A DNA stretch of 34,401 nt from CAYNHF01 sp964397045 (GTDB lineage Bacteria > Actinomycetota > Acidimicrobiia > Spongiisociales > UBA5794): positions 1 through 34,401 of the forward strand of contig CAYNHF010000023.1 of assembly GCA_964397045.1 (NCBI GenBank). Reading direction: 5' to 3'. The notes under the pieces are model-generated. The model ran no database searches, was not told where the DNA came from, and worked only from the letters and a program-made list of their open reading frames with translations. A program made the position numbers and the translations under genes. Shown one piece after another: positions 1-8,003 of this stretch. Position 1 is the stretch's first letter, and each line of letters begins with the position of its first letter.

Positions 1-330
1 TCCGTCGGCGACACCGCCGGCTCCGTAGTTCTCGTCCCACGAGTCGTTGAGGGCGGCCTTGTACTCGAAGCTGCCGGCTGGAACGTTGAACACCCCTTGC
101 CACACGTCGTCGTCGGCGTCGTACACCAGGTGAGTGTCGGCACAGTCGGGCTGCCAATCACCCGGACACCCCAACTCGTCCTGGAGCGAACCAGCAATCG
201 TCACACTTGTCGGGTCGGCCGTGTGATCCGCTCCCGCCGGTGCACTGACAGCCACCAGTGCGGTGGCGATCACCAGCAATGCGATCAAGGTCGCGAAATA
301 GCGTGAATACGGCTTCCGTCCCCCACCCAT
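1..330 (-). CDS. Secreted protein with pullulanase-type X25 domain (N-terminal part, runs off left edge)
   Basis: The reverse strand is open from an ATG at 330 to the window edge, giving 110 codons of a longer gene. A GAGGAGG ribosome site lies about 5 nt before the ATG. Residues 1-35 form a signal peptide: basic MGGGRKPYSR, a hydrophobic Leu/Ala/Val stretch, then a SAPAGA-type cleavage region. The mature part (TSVTIAGSLQDELGCPGDW, then DDDVWQGVF, then EYKAALNDSWDENYG) matches my memory of the X25/BaPul-like modules of bacterial amylopullulanases and alpha-amylases, including the paired Cys of GCPGDWQPDC. Such modules accompany extracellular starch- or pullulan-degrading catalytic domains, but none is visible here, so the enzyme type is inferred. 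A glycogen branching enzyme lies about 6 kb away, which loosely fits alpha-glucan metabolism. Confidence 0.75.
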   Translation of the reverse strand, partial: MGGGRKPYSRYFATLIALLVIATALVAVSAPAGADHTADPTSVTIAGSLQDELGCPGDWQPDCADTHLVYDADDDVWQGVFNVPAGSFEYKAALNDSWDENYGAGGVADG

Positions 331-457
331 GGGTCCTCCTCGTTGCCGCAACTCGCGGCGTCCTCAGCGCTCCGGACGCCGGCACGTGGGAACCTCAGAT
401 CCCTCACATACGGGCCCGGCAGCAAGCTCCTATCCCTTGTCGGTGCTCACCACAGAA

Positions 458-473
458 ACGCCGCGAACGGCGT
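458..473 (-). terminator. Hairpin downstream of the tnaA operon, possible terminator
   Basis: ACGCCG-CGAA-CGGCGT is a perfect 6-bp stem with a 4-nt loop. It lies about 95 nt after the stop of the small gene ending at 567 on the minus strand. On that strand it is followed by TTTCTG, so the U-run is weak. The 331-566 gap holds nothing else that I can recognise. It could be a weak intrinsic terminator or a chance hairpin in GC-rich DNA. Confidence 0.3.
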
Positions 474-566
474 CTGCCCTCTCCCCTATTGACACGCGCA
501 CGTGTGCCCACAGGCTACCGGCAATCATCGTCAGATTCACTTCGCGGCCGGCCGCGGTCACCCGTC

Positions 567-929
567 TCAGTGAGGCGGCCTCTCCGGGACGCTGTCCGGC
601 TCCCGGCTTGCCGTGAGCCGTAGCTCGCCAACCGCCTTGACGTTCCAGCAGAGGGTGGATCCGTCGAGCACCCGGAGACGGTTGCCGTCTTGCTCGAAGC
701 TGATGACACCACCGCGGACCATGGCTTCAAGCGGGATCGAGGCCGAATAGCTGCCATCAACGCTCGTTACATGGATCCGCCTGGCTTCCGGGTGGATGGT
801 GACCAGGTCGAGCAAGTCGGCGACCTCGAGCGCGGCGTCCGAAGCCGTGCGAGTCATTGCACTCAGTTCGGCGGCAGATACCGTCCGTTCGGTAGCGAGG
901 CCTGTGATCCGAATCGAGTGGGGCTGCAT
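567..929 (-). CDS. Small sulfite-oxidase-like domain protein lacking the molybdenum cysteine
   Basis: A 120-residue protein starting at the ATG at 929, one base after the tryptophanase stop (931-933), with GAGAAGG about 7 nt upstream. A longer reading from 953 would overlap tnaA and is less likely. The pattern resembles the substrate/cofactor domain of sulfite-oxidase-family molybdoenzymes: IRITGL near the start, then ADLLDLV, then VTSVDGSYSASIPLEAMV, then RLRVLDG and WNVKAVGELRL. The segment that normally carries the Mo-ligating Cys is too short and has no Cys (the only one is in STLCWNVK near the end). It is therefore probably not a catalytic Moco enzyme; family assignment is by eye. Its coupling to tryptophanase suggests a shared transcript, but its role is unknown. 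Confidence 0.7.
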   Translation of the reverse strand: MQPHSIRITGLATERTVSAAELSAMTRTASDAALEVADLLDLVTIHPEARRIHVTSVDGSYSASIPLEAMVRGGVISFEQDGNRLRVLDGSTLCWNVKAVGELRLTASREPDSVPERPPH

Positions 930-930
930 C

Positions 931-2316
931 TCACGCCTTCTCGACGGGCTCAAATCGGGCGGTGAAATGTCGCAGCCAGGGGGCCTGTTCGACGATGCGG
1001 TAGCCCGGCATCTCGTCGGCGTGAGTCGCCACGTCGATGATGACTTCGCCGACGTAGTCGATGTGGCTCTGGGTGTACATCCGCCGTGGGATCGCGAGAC
1101 GCACCAATTCCATCGGTGCCGGTTCGTCTGGCTCGCCTCGTCGAGGACGACCGAACATCACTGTGCCGATTTCGACGCCGCGAACGCCGCCCGCCCGGTA
1201 CAACTCGATGGCGAGTGCTTGGGCCGGGTATTCGTGCGCCGGGATCTGCGGCAGCAGGGCGCTGGCGTCGAGGTAGACCGCATGGCCACCCGGTGGACGC
1301 ACGGTTGGGACGCCTGCCGCATGGACGGTGTCGGCCAGATACTCGGTCGAACGGATCCGATACCGCAGGTACTCCTCGTCGAGCACTTCCTCGAGTCCGG
1401 TGGCAATCGCCTCCAGGTCGTATCCCGCGAGCCCACCGTAGGTGGGGAATCCCTCGGTGAGGATGAGGAGATTGCGGCACTGCATCGCGACTTCGGTGTC
1501 GTTGAGCGCCAGAAAGCCACCGATGTTGGACAAGCCGTCCTTCTTGGCAGACATGGTGCAGCCGTCTGCGATCGAAAACATCTCCTGTACGATCTCCTTT
1601 GGCGACTTGTCTGCATAACCCTCCTCGCGGAGCTTGATGAACCAGGCGTTCTCCGCGAAACGGCATGCATCGAGGATCATCGGGAGTTCGAACTCGTCGC
1701 AGACCGCTCGGATTTCTCGGAGATTCGCCAGCGACACCGGCTGGCCTCCGCCCGAGTTGTTCGTCACGGTGACCATCACCAGCGGGATTCGGTCGGTGCC
1801 GTGGGTTTCGATCGACTCTCGCAACGCAGCGACGTCCATGTTCCCTTTGAACGGCAGCACCACTGCAGGGTCTTTGGCCGCGGCGGTGACCAGGTCTTGG
1901 GCTTGGGCGCCCCGATATTCGACGTTGGCCCGGGTGGTATCGAAATGGGTGTTGTTGGGTACGACGTCACCCTCGCTCACGGTCACCGTGAACAGGATCT
2001 TCTCGGCGGCGCGGCCCTGGTGGGTGGGGATGATCTCGGCGTAGCCGGTCAGGTCCTTCACCACCGCTTCGAATCGGTAGAAGGAGCGGCTGCCCGCGTA
2101 AGACTCGTCGCCCAGCATCATCCCTGCCCACTGTCGGGACGACATCGCCCCGGTACCCGAGTCTGTGAGCAAGTCGATGATCACCTCATCGGCGTGGAGG
2201 CCGAAGAGGTTGTACCCGGATCGCACCAGTGCGGCCTCACGGGTCGCGGGATCCGGCAGGTCGATCGCTTGCACAGTGTGGATGCGGAACGGTTCGATGA
2301 TCGTGCGGTAGTCCAT
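931..2316 (-). CDS. tnaA: Tryptophanase (tryptophan indole-lyase)
   Basis: A 461-residue PLP-dependent beta-eliminating lyase that splits L-tryptophan into indole, pyruvate and ammonia in the cytosol. The start chosen is ATG 2316 (MDYRTIIEPFRIHTVQ), with GAGGAG about 5 nt upstream; an open frame continues back to 2415 without a better ribosome site. The PLP lysine is Lys259 in MSAKKDGLSNIGG. Residues that separate tryptophanase from its close relative tyrosine phenol-lyase favour tryptophanase. The segment GVRGVEIG has Ile where the phenol-lyase has its substrate Arg, and the C-terminus has LRHFTARF (His) where the phenol-lyase has LRFFTARF. Length is near the E. coli enzyme (about 470). The gene is followed one base later by the small sulfite-oxidase-like gene and is divergent from the phosphate transporter at 2460. 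No TnaC-like leader peptide was found. Confidence 0.93.
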   Translation of the reverse strand: MDYRTIIEPFRIHTVQAIDLPDPATREAALVRSGYNLFGLHADEVIIDLLTDSGTGAMSSRQWAGMMLGDESYAGSRSFYRFEAVVKDLTGYAEIIPTHQGRAAEKILFTVTVSEGDVVPNNTHFDTTRANVEYRGAQAQDLVTAAAKDPAVVLPFKGNMDVAALRESIETHGTDRIPLVMVTVTNNSGGGQPVSLANLREIRAVCDEFELPMILDACRFAENAWFIKLREEGYADKSPKEIVQEMFSIADGCTMSAKKDGLSNIGGFLALNDTEVAMQCRNLLILTEGFPTYGGLAGYDLEAIATGLEEVLDEEYLRYRIRSTEYLADTVHAAGVPTVRPPGGHAVYLDASALLPQIPAHEYPAQALAIELYRAGGVRGVEIGTVMFGRPRRGEPDEPAPMELVRLAIPRRMYTQSHIDYVGEVIIDVATHADEMPGYRIVEQAPWLRHFTARFEPVEKA

Positions 2317-2415
2317 GCGGCTCCTCGGGTCCTGGTGAGACCAGTTTCGCAGCCGGGCCGTGACTGTGTTCAGATCGGCTGATGGCGAGTTGCTTCGGGT
2401 GGGGGGATTTGCCAA

Positions 2416-2430
2416 GCTTGCGCCGCAAGC
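2416..2430. promoter_or_regulatory. Palindrome before the Na/Pi transporter gene, candidate operator
   Basis: GCTTGCG-C-CGCAAGC is a perfect inverted repeat with 7-bp arms and one central base. It ends 29 nt before the transporter start at 2460, in the 143-nt gap between two divergent genes. A second small dyad, CTGGT-GAG-ACCAG, lies at 2332-2344 near the tnaA start. The spacing suits a dimeric repressor or an RNA hairpin; no regulator gene is adjacent. Confidence 0.35.
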
Positions 2431-2459
2431 CGACGTTCGCTGTCTTCCCCCAAGGTGTC

Positions 2460-3617
2460 ATGACCGAGTCCGAGCAGCAGCCACCGGTTCCGGCGAGCGG
2501 ACCGCCGCGGATGCCGCCGTGGGTGCGAGCGGCGCTGGTAGTCCTCCTGCTGTACCTGTTTCTGGTCGGCGTCAAGCTGCTCGAAGGCGGCATCAAGGGT
2601 CTCGGTAGCGACTACACCGATGCGCTGTTCGAGAGCGTGTCGAACCCGCTGGCAGGTCTCTTTGTCGGCGTGCTGGCCACGGTGCTGGTGCAATCGTCTT
2701 CGGTGACCACGTCGACCATCGTCGGGCTGGTCGCGGCCGGGGTCCTCACGGTGGACTCAGCAGTGCCGATGATCATGGGCGCCAACATCGGTACCACCAT
2801 CACCAACACCATCGTCGCCCTTGCCTACGCCAGACGGGGTGAGGAGTTCCGCCTCGCCTTCCAGGCCTCGACCATGCACGACTTCTTCAACGTGTTGGCC
2901 GTCATAATTCTGTTGCCGCTCGAGTTGATGACCGGGTTTCTCTCGAAGTCGGCGGCAGCCATCGCCGAGTTCCTTGCAGGCGGCGATACGGAAGTCGCCA
3001 CCTTCAACAGCCCGATCAAGGGTGGAGTCAAGTGGGGGGCGGCTCGGTTCGAGGAGATCCTCGAACTCCTCTTCAGCAATGAACGGGTGCTGGCGGTGGC
3101 GACCATCATCCTCGGGGTCGGCCTCATCTTCATCACGCTGATGTTCATCACCCGGAACATGCGAGTGCTGGTAGCGAGCCGGATCGAGCGATCGCTGAAC
3201 GCGGTACTCGCCAAGAGCGGTCTCATCGGTATGGCGGTCGGTGTGGTCGTGACCATGGCCGTGCAGTCTTCGAGTATCACCACGTCGGTGTTGATCCCAC
3301 TCGTGGCTTCGGGAGTCCTGATGATCCGCAACGCGTATCCCATCACGCTGGGTGCCAACGTCGGGACCACCGTGACGGCCATGCTGGCCGCGCTGGCGGC
3401 GGGCACGATCGGCGGACTCACCATTGCGCTCACCCATTTGTTGTTCAACATCTCTGCGATCGTGATCCTGTTTCCGTGGAAGAGGATCCGCTATTTGCCG
3501 GTAACGCTCGCCGGCTATCTGGCAGACGTTGCGATGGAGCGCACCGCGCTGGCCGTGGGATACGTTATCGGAGTCTTCATCGTGCTACCGCTTGTCGGTA
3601 TCCTGGTGTTGAGCTAG
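2460..3617 (+). CDS. Na+/phosphate cotransporter (NptA/PNaS family)
   Basis: A 385-residue membrane protein that imports phosphate with sodium. It contains the family's inverted pair of QSSS repeats: QSSSVTTSTIVG at about residue 78, followed by GANIGTTIT, and QSSSITTSVLIP at about residue 269, followed by GANVGTTVT. Many hydrophobic helices flank them, the first at about residues 20-40. The start is ATG 2460 (MTESEQQP), with AAGGTG close upstream; the frame is open back to 2382 but that would add a non-membrane, Arg-rich tail. There is no C-terminal PhoU domain; instead a free-standing PhoU gene follows after 10 nt. The pair probably forms one transcript with the second transporter at 4354. 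Confidence 0.92.
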   Translation: MTESEQQPPVPASGPPRMPPWVRAALVVLLLYLFLVGVKLLEGGIKGLGSDYTDALFESVSNPLAGLFVGVLATVLVQSSSVTTSTIVGLVAAGVLTVDSAVPMIMGANIGTTITNTIVALAYARRGEEFRLAFQASTMHDFFNVLAVIILLPLELMTGFLSKSAAAIAEFLAGGDTEVATFNSPIKGGVKWGAARFEEILELLFSNERVLAVATIILGVGLIFITLMFITRNMRVLVASRIERSLNAVLAKSGLIGMAVGVVVTMAVQSSSITTSVLIPLVASGVLMIRNAYPITLGANVGTTVTAMLAALAAGTIGGLTIALTHLLFNISAIVILFPWKRIRYLPVTLAGYLADVAMERTALAVGYVIGVFIVLPLVGILVLS

Positions 3618-3627
3618 GAGCGTCGTC

Positions 3628-4299
3628 ATGGTCATGGATTTCTTCAGAGGCAACACCCAGACGGGTATCGAGGCTGTGGAGCAGCAGCTGGTGCAGATGT
3701 TGCGCGACGGTCGAGTCGTCTATGACGCGTCCGCCGGAGCGGTCTTCGGCGGCGGCAAGTCGCCTGAAACCAAGAAGGAAGTCAAGAGCACCGATCGCGA
3801 GATCAACGAAGCCCAGCAGGACGTGAGGCGAACGCTGATGGTGCACTCTTCGGTAACGGCAGATGTCGACCTGCCACTCGTCCTGGCCTACATGAGTGTC
3901 GTCAAGGACGCGGAACGCATCGGGGACTACGCGAAGAACATTTACGACCTGGCCAAGTACGGCGTCGACTTCGAGGACGCTCCGGATCGTGCCGAACTCG
4001 AGTCCTACAGCACCAATGTGGCCCAACTCATCTCGGATGCTGCAGACGTCTTCGACGAGCAGGATTCCGAGGCAGCGCAACGGTTGATCGACAAGGCAGA
4101 CGGATTCCTCGACGACTACGACGCCCAGGTGAAGGCTGCCTATCAATCGACGGGGGCAGTGTCCGACGCGGTGGCTCGCGCCCTGTATTACCGGTTCCTG
4201 AAGCGGATCACCGCGCATGTGATGAACTTGATGACTGCTCTCGTGGCGCCGATCGATCGGCTCGACTACTACGACGAAGCCAAGGACGACCGCGATTGA
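3628..4299 (+). CDS. PhoU-like phosphate transport regulator
   Basis: A 223-residue all-helical cytosolic protein of the PhoU family. PhoU proteins form antiparallel helical bundles that bind metal and adjust phosphate transporter activity. The characteristic second-half segment is visible at about residues 92-110: VLAYMSVVKDAERIGDYAKNI, with the E/D-xxx-D pattern used for metal contact. An AGGAG ribosome site lies in the 10-nt gap after the transporter stop. ATG 3628 is followed by a second ATG at 3634, so the start is uncertain by two residues. It is sandwiched between two Na/Pi cotransporter genes and no pstSCAB genes are in the window, so it most likely serves these Na-coupled carriers (inference). 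Confidence 0.88.
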   Translation: MVMDFFRGNTQTGIEAVEQQLVQMLRDGRVVYDASAGAVFGGGKSPETKKEVKSTDREINEAQQDVRRTLMVHSSVTADVDLPLVLAYMSVVKDAERIGDYAKNIYDLAKYGVDFEDAPDRAELESYSTNVAQLISDAADVFDEQDSEAAQRLIDKADGFLDDYDAQVKAAYQSTGAVSDAVARALYYRFLKRITAHVMNLMTALVAPIDRLDYYDEAKDDRD

Positions 4300-4353
4300 C
4301 CTCATGGCCGGCTTCTTCCACCTCCGGCTTCATGACGGCATGACTTTGCACTG

Positions 4354-6028
4354 ATGCACTTCGCGCTGGCAGTGGCCGCGGAGGTCGGTGAAACGACCCA
4401 GGACATCAACCGGTTCGACCTGATCGTCGGGCTCTTGGGCGGTTTGGCGCTCTTCCTGCTCGGCATGGATCGGATGACGGAATCACTGCGGGTCATCGCA
4501 GGCGACCGGCTCCGCTCCATCCCGGACCGTCTGACATCGAACCGGTTCACGGGACTCCTCACGGGCGCAGGGATCACCGCTGTAGTCCAGTCCTCCTCAG
4601 TGACGACGGTGCTGATCGTCGGCTTCATCAGCGCTGGGTTGATGACCTTCGTTCAGTCGATCCCGATCATCTTTGGCTCGAACATCGGGACCACGATCAC
4701 GGCGCAGATCATCGCGTTCAACGTCACCCGCTGGGCGCTGGTTCTGGTGGCGATGGGGTTCCTGATCAGCGTGGCAACGAAGCGAGCCCGGCATCGAGCG
4801 CAGGGCTCGGCCATCATGGGGCTCGGACTCGTCTTTTTCGGCATGGTGGTGATGGGAGAGGCGATGGCGCCGTTGCGGACGTACGACGTCTTCATCGACG
4901 CAATGGCCGCCCTGGAGAACCCGTTCCTCGGCATCGCGGTCGGTGCCCTGTTCACCGCGCTGGTCCAGTCCTCGTCTGCGACCACGGGTGTGGTGATCGT
5001 GCTGGCTGGCCAGGGCCTCATCAGTCTGGAGGCGGGTATCGCGCTGATTCTCGGTGCCAACATCGGTCCTCGGTCACGGCTCTGTTGGCCGCCATCGGCA
5101 AGCCACGCGACGCCCAACGTGCCGCGGTGGCCCACCTGCTCTTCAACGTCATCGGCGTGCTGATCTGGCTGCCGTTCATTGGGTGCTCATATCTGCTGTC
5201 GAGAGCATCGGTGGCGGAACGCCGCGCGAGATCGCCAACGCGCATACGGTGTTCAACGTAGCGAACGCGCTCATCTTTCTTCCCTTCGTGAATCAGTTCG
5301 CGACCCTGGTCACCCGACTGGTCCCGGACAAGCCGGACCCCCGAGCGATGCACCCCAAGTACATTGACGACGGGCTCGTCTCTACTCCTGAGCTGGCCCT
5401 TTCCAAGGCGAGGATGGAGATGTTGCGCATGGCGTCACGGGTGCGTGGGATGCTCGCCGACGTTCTGCCTGCGGTGCTGGACGGCGACATCGACGATCTC
5501 GCCGATGTGGAGGCGATGGACGACGAGGTCGATGGGCTCCACGGCCTCATCCTGCAATACCTGGGCAGAATCAGCCAGTCGAAGCTGTCCGAGGCCAGCA
5601 GCGACGAGATGATGGATCTCATGGAAGCGACCAATGCGCTCGAAGCCATCGGCGACATCATCGAGACGAACGTGGTGGCGCTGGGAATCCAGCGCATCGA
5701 GACCAATGTCGAGGTCAGCGATGTAACCCGCGAGGTTATTGGAACGCTGCATGCCGCGGTGTTCGACGCGTTCGACCTGGCACTTGTCGCGGTGACCCAG
5801 AAGGACCAGGCCGCGGCGCATCAGGTCTCCGCAATGAAGTCCACGATCCGTGATCTCGAGCGAGACGCGGTGCTGCATCAGGCAGAGCGACTCGTTGTCG
5901 ACGAACCAAACCGGGTGGCCAACTACCGGCTGGAGATCGACCTCATCGCCAACCTGAAGCGGATTTACTACTTCACCAGGCGTATTGCCAGGGTTGCGGT
6001 TCCGGAGGAGGAACAGGCGACTCTGTGA
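4354..6028 (+). pseudogene. Na+/phosphate cotransporter with C-terminal PhoU domain, broken by two 1-nt deletions
   Basis: The first frame (4354 to about 5067) encodes the transporter core with QSSSVTTVLIVG at about residue 79 and QSSSATTGVVIV at about residue 205, ending in GANIG. The expected continuation (T-SVTALLAAIGKPRDAQRAA...HLLFNVIGVLIWLPFIG) is in a second frame from 5070, meaning one base is missing after the GGT at 5065-5067. The frame changes again at about 5184, where ATTGGGTGCTC lacks one G, and the third frame continues ISAVESIGG through a PhoU-like helical domain to the stop at 6028. Restoring both bases gives about 558 residues, the normal length for the transporter-plus-PhoU family. 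Both breaks are single bases within 120 nt and the rest is fully conserved, so sequencing or assembly error is a strong alternative to a genuine pseudogene. The start at 4354 has no good ribosome site. Confidence 0.85.
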
Positions 6029-6076
6029 CACGACCTTCGTACCGGTAAGCTCATTGACACGCTCTCCGGTGGTTAC

Positions 6077-7942
6077 TTGGCTGAATTCCTGACAGATCGC
6101 GATATCTACCTCTTCAACGAGGGCACCCATCTGCGGATGTACGACCACCTGGGGTCGCACCTGGTGGTCGCGGGTGCGCACTTCGCGGTGTGGGCGCCGA
6201 ACGCCGCTGCCGTGTCGGTGATCGGCGACTTCAACGGGTGGAAGCAGGGCGTCGATACGCTGCTGCCTTCGGATTCCGGGATCTGGCGGGGCCACGCCGA
6301 GACCGCTCACGCCGGCAACACCTACAAGTACGCCATCGCTACCCAGGAAGGGAAGACGCTCGAGAAGTCCGACCCGTTCGGGGTTCTCTTCGAGGTCGCC
6401 CCCAAGACTGCTTCGGTGGTGTGGGACCTCGACTATGCCTGGGGAGATGGCTCCTGGCTGAAGCAACGTGCGGAGCACAGACCACATCAGGAGCCGATGA
6501 GCATCTACGAAATGCATATCGGCTCCTGGCGGAAGAAACCAAACGGCGACTCATATTCCTACCGGGAACTGGCTCCGCTGCTCGCCGGGTATCTGGTCGA
6601 CATGGGCTATACCCACGTTGAGATGATGCCGCTCACCGAGCATCCGTTCTACCCTTCGTGGGGCTATCAGGTCACCGGTTACTTCGCGCCGACCAGCAGG
6701 TACGGAACCCCGCAAGACCTGATGTTCCTCATCGATGTGCTCCACCAGGCCGGGATCGGTGTCATCCTCGACTGGGTGCCGTCTCACTTCGCCACCGACG
6801 ACTACGGATTGATCCAATTCGACGGCACGGCTCTCTACGAACATCAGGATCCTCGGCTCGGGTGGCACCCGGATTGGGACAGTGCGATCTTCAACTACGG
6901 GCGCAATGAGGTGCGTAGCTTCCTCAACTCGAGTGCCATGTTCTGGCTCGACCGCTACCACGTGGATGCGCTCCGGGTAGATGCCGTGGCTTCCATGCTG
7001 TACCGGGACTACTCGCGCGAAGAAGGAGAGTGGCTCCCGAACGAATTCGGCGGAAATGAGAACCTGGAAGCGATGGGTCTTCTGCAAGGTCTCAACACGA
7101 TGATCTACGGATCCGTGCCGGGAGTGTCGACGATTGCGGAGGAGTCGACCGCGTGGCCTGGCGTTTCGAAACCGGTCGACGCCGGTGGTCTCGGGTTCGG
7201 CTTCAAATGGGACATGGGCTGGATGCACGACACGCTGGCCTACTTCGCCAACGACCCGGTGCATCGTTCCTACCACCAGAACCAGCTGACGTTTCGGGGC
7301 CTCTATCAGTACGACGAGAATTTCGTGCTGGCGTTGTCCCACGACGAGGTGGTGCATGGCAAGTCTTCGCTGGTCAACAAGATGCCGGGTGACGAGTGGC
7401 AACAGTTCGCCAACCTGCGGGCGCTCATTGGGTACATGTTCGCCCTGCCAGGCAAGAAGCTGCTGTTCATGGGCGGCGAGTTCGGGCAACGTTCGGAGTG
7501 GGACGTGGATGATGGGCTGGACTGGTGGGTCACGGAGTACCCCAACCACGCGGGTGCGCAGGCATGGGTACGCGAACTGAACGCGTTCTATGGGGCAACT
7601 CCCGCGATGTTCCGCCACGATTACGAACCGGAGGGCTTCGAGTGGGTCGATGCCACGGATGCTGCGGCCAGCGTGCTTTCGTTCCTGCGGAAGGCTGAAG
7701 GGGAGACCGTGCTGGTGGTCGCCAACCTGACGCCCATCACCCGGGACGGTTACCGCGTTGGCGTAGACCACGCCGGGAAGTGGGAAGTAGCGCTCAACTC
7801 GGACGAAGTGCGGTTCTGGGGCACCGGACTCGGGTCGACCGGGGTCGTCGAGAGTGATGACGAGCCATCCCACGGCCGTTCGCAGTCGCTGTTGCTCGAT
7901 CTGCCTCCGCTGGCAGTGCTCTATTTGGTTCGACGGCACTAG
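6077..7942 (+). CDS. glgB: 1,4-alpha-glucan (glycogen) branching enzyme
   Basis: A 621-residue GH13 enzyme that introduces alpha-1,6 branches into glycogen. Order of domains: N-terminal CBM48-like beta-sandwich (about residues 20-115, HFAVWAPNAAAVSVIGDFNGW), catalytic barrel (about 140-500) and C-terminal beta domain. Catalytic residues visible are Asp302 in DALRVDAV (nucleophile), Glu355 in AEEST (acid/base) and Asp423 in LSHDE (transition-state stabiliser). YEMHIGSWR and LLFMGGEFGQ are typical of the family. It is shorter than E. coli GlgB (728 residues) because it lacks the extra N1 domain. The start is a TTG at 6077 with GGTGG upstream; no ATG lies nearby upstream in frame. It follows the transporter after 48 nt and converges on the hydrolase at 8004. 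Confidence 0.95.
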   Translation: MAEFLTDRDIYLFNEGTHLRMYDHLGSHLVVAGAHFAVWAPNAAAVSVIGDFNGWKQGVDTLLPSDSGIWRGHAETAHAGNTYKYAIATQEGKTLEKSDPFGVLFEVAPKTASVVWDLDYAWGDGSWLKQRAEHRPHQEPMSIYEMHIGSWRKKPNGDSYSYRELAPLLAGYLVDMGYTHVEMMPLTEHPFYPSWGYQVTGYFAPTSRYGTPQDLMFLIDVLHQAGIGVILDWVPSHFATDDYGLIQFDGTALYEHQDPRLGWHPDWDSAIFNYGRNEVRSFLNSSAMFWLDRYHVDALRVDAVASMLYRDYSREEGEWLPNEFGGNENLEAMGLLQGLNTMIYGSVPGVSTIAEESTAWPGVSKPVDAGGLGFGFKWDMGWMHDTLAYFANDPVHRSYHQNQLTFRGLYQYDENFVLALSHDEVVHGKSSLVNKMPGDEWQQFANLRALIGYMFALPGKKLLFMGGEFGQRSEWDVDDGLDWWVTEYPNHAGAQAWVRELNAFYGATPAMFRHDYEPEGFEWVDATDAAASVLSFLRKAEGETVLVVANLTPITRDGYRVGVDHAGKWEVALNSDEVRFWGTGLGSTGVVESDDEPSHGRSQSLLLDLPPLAVLYLVRRH

Positions 7943-8003
7943 GCGGCTTGCGGGATCTCACGGTCGCCGGAGCGTGCGGTGCTTCCTCATCACGTCTCTC
8001 GCT

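Noticed and set aside
489..494. TTGACA on the plus strand as a -35 box
   Set aside because: There is no -10 box at 16-18 nt and no plus-strand gene downstream for it to serve.
796..2382. 528-codon open frame on the plus strand
   Set aside because: It is antisense to tnaA, has no family likeness and a His/Arg/Val-rich composition typical of reverse-strand reading in GC-rich genes.
5179..5367. Separate 62-codon gene inside the broken transporter
   Set aside because: It is the continuation of an off-frame reading created by the missing base near 5184.
6551..7939. 462-codon open frame on the minus strand
   Set aside because: It lies wholly opposite glgB, whose motifs are complete; the composition is that of a shadow.
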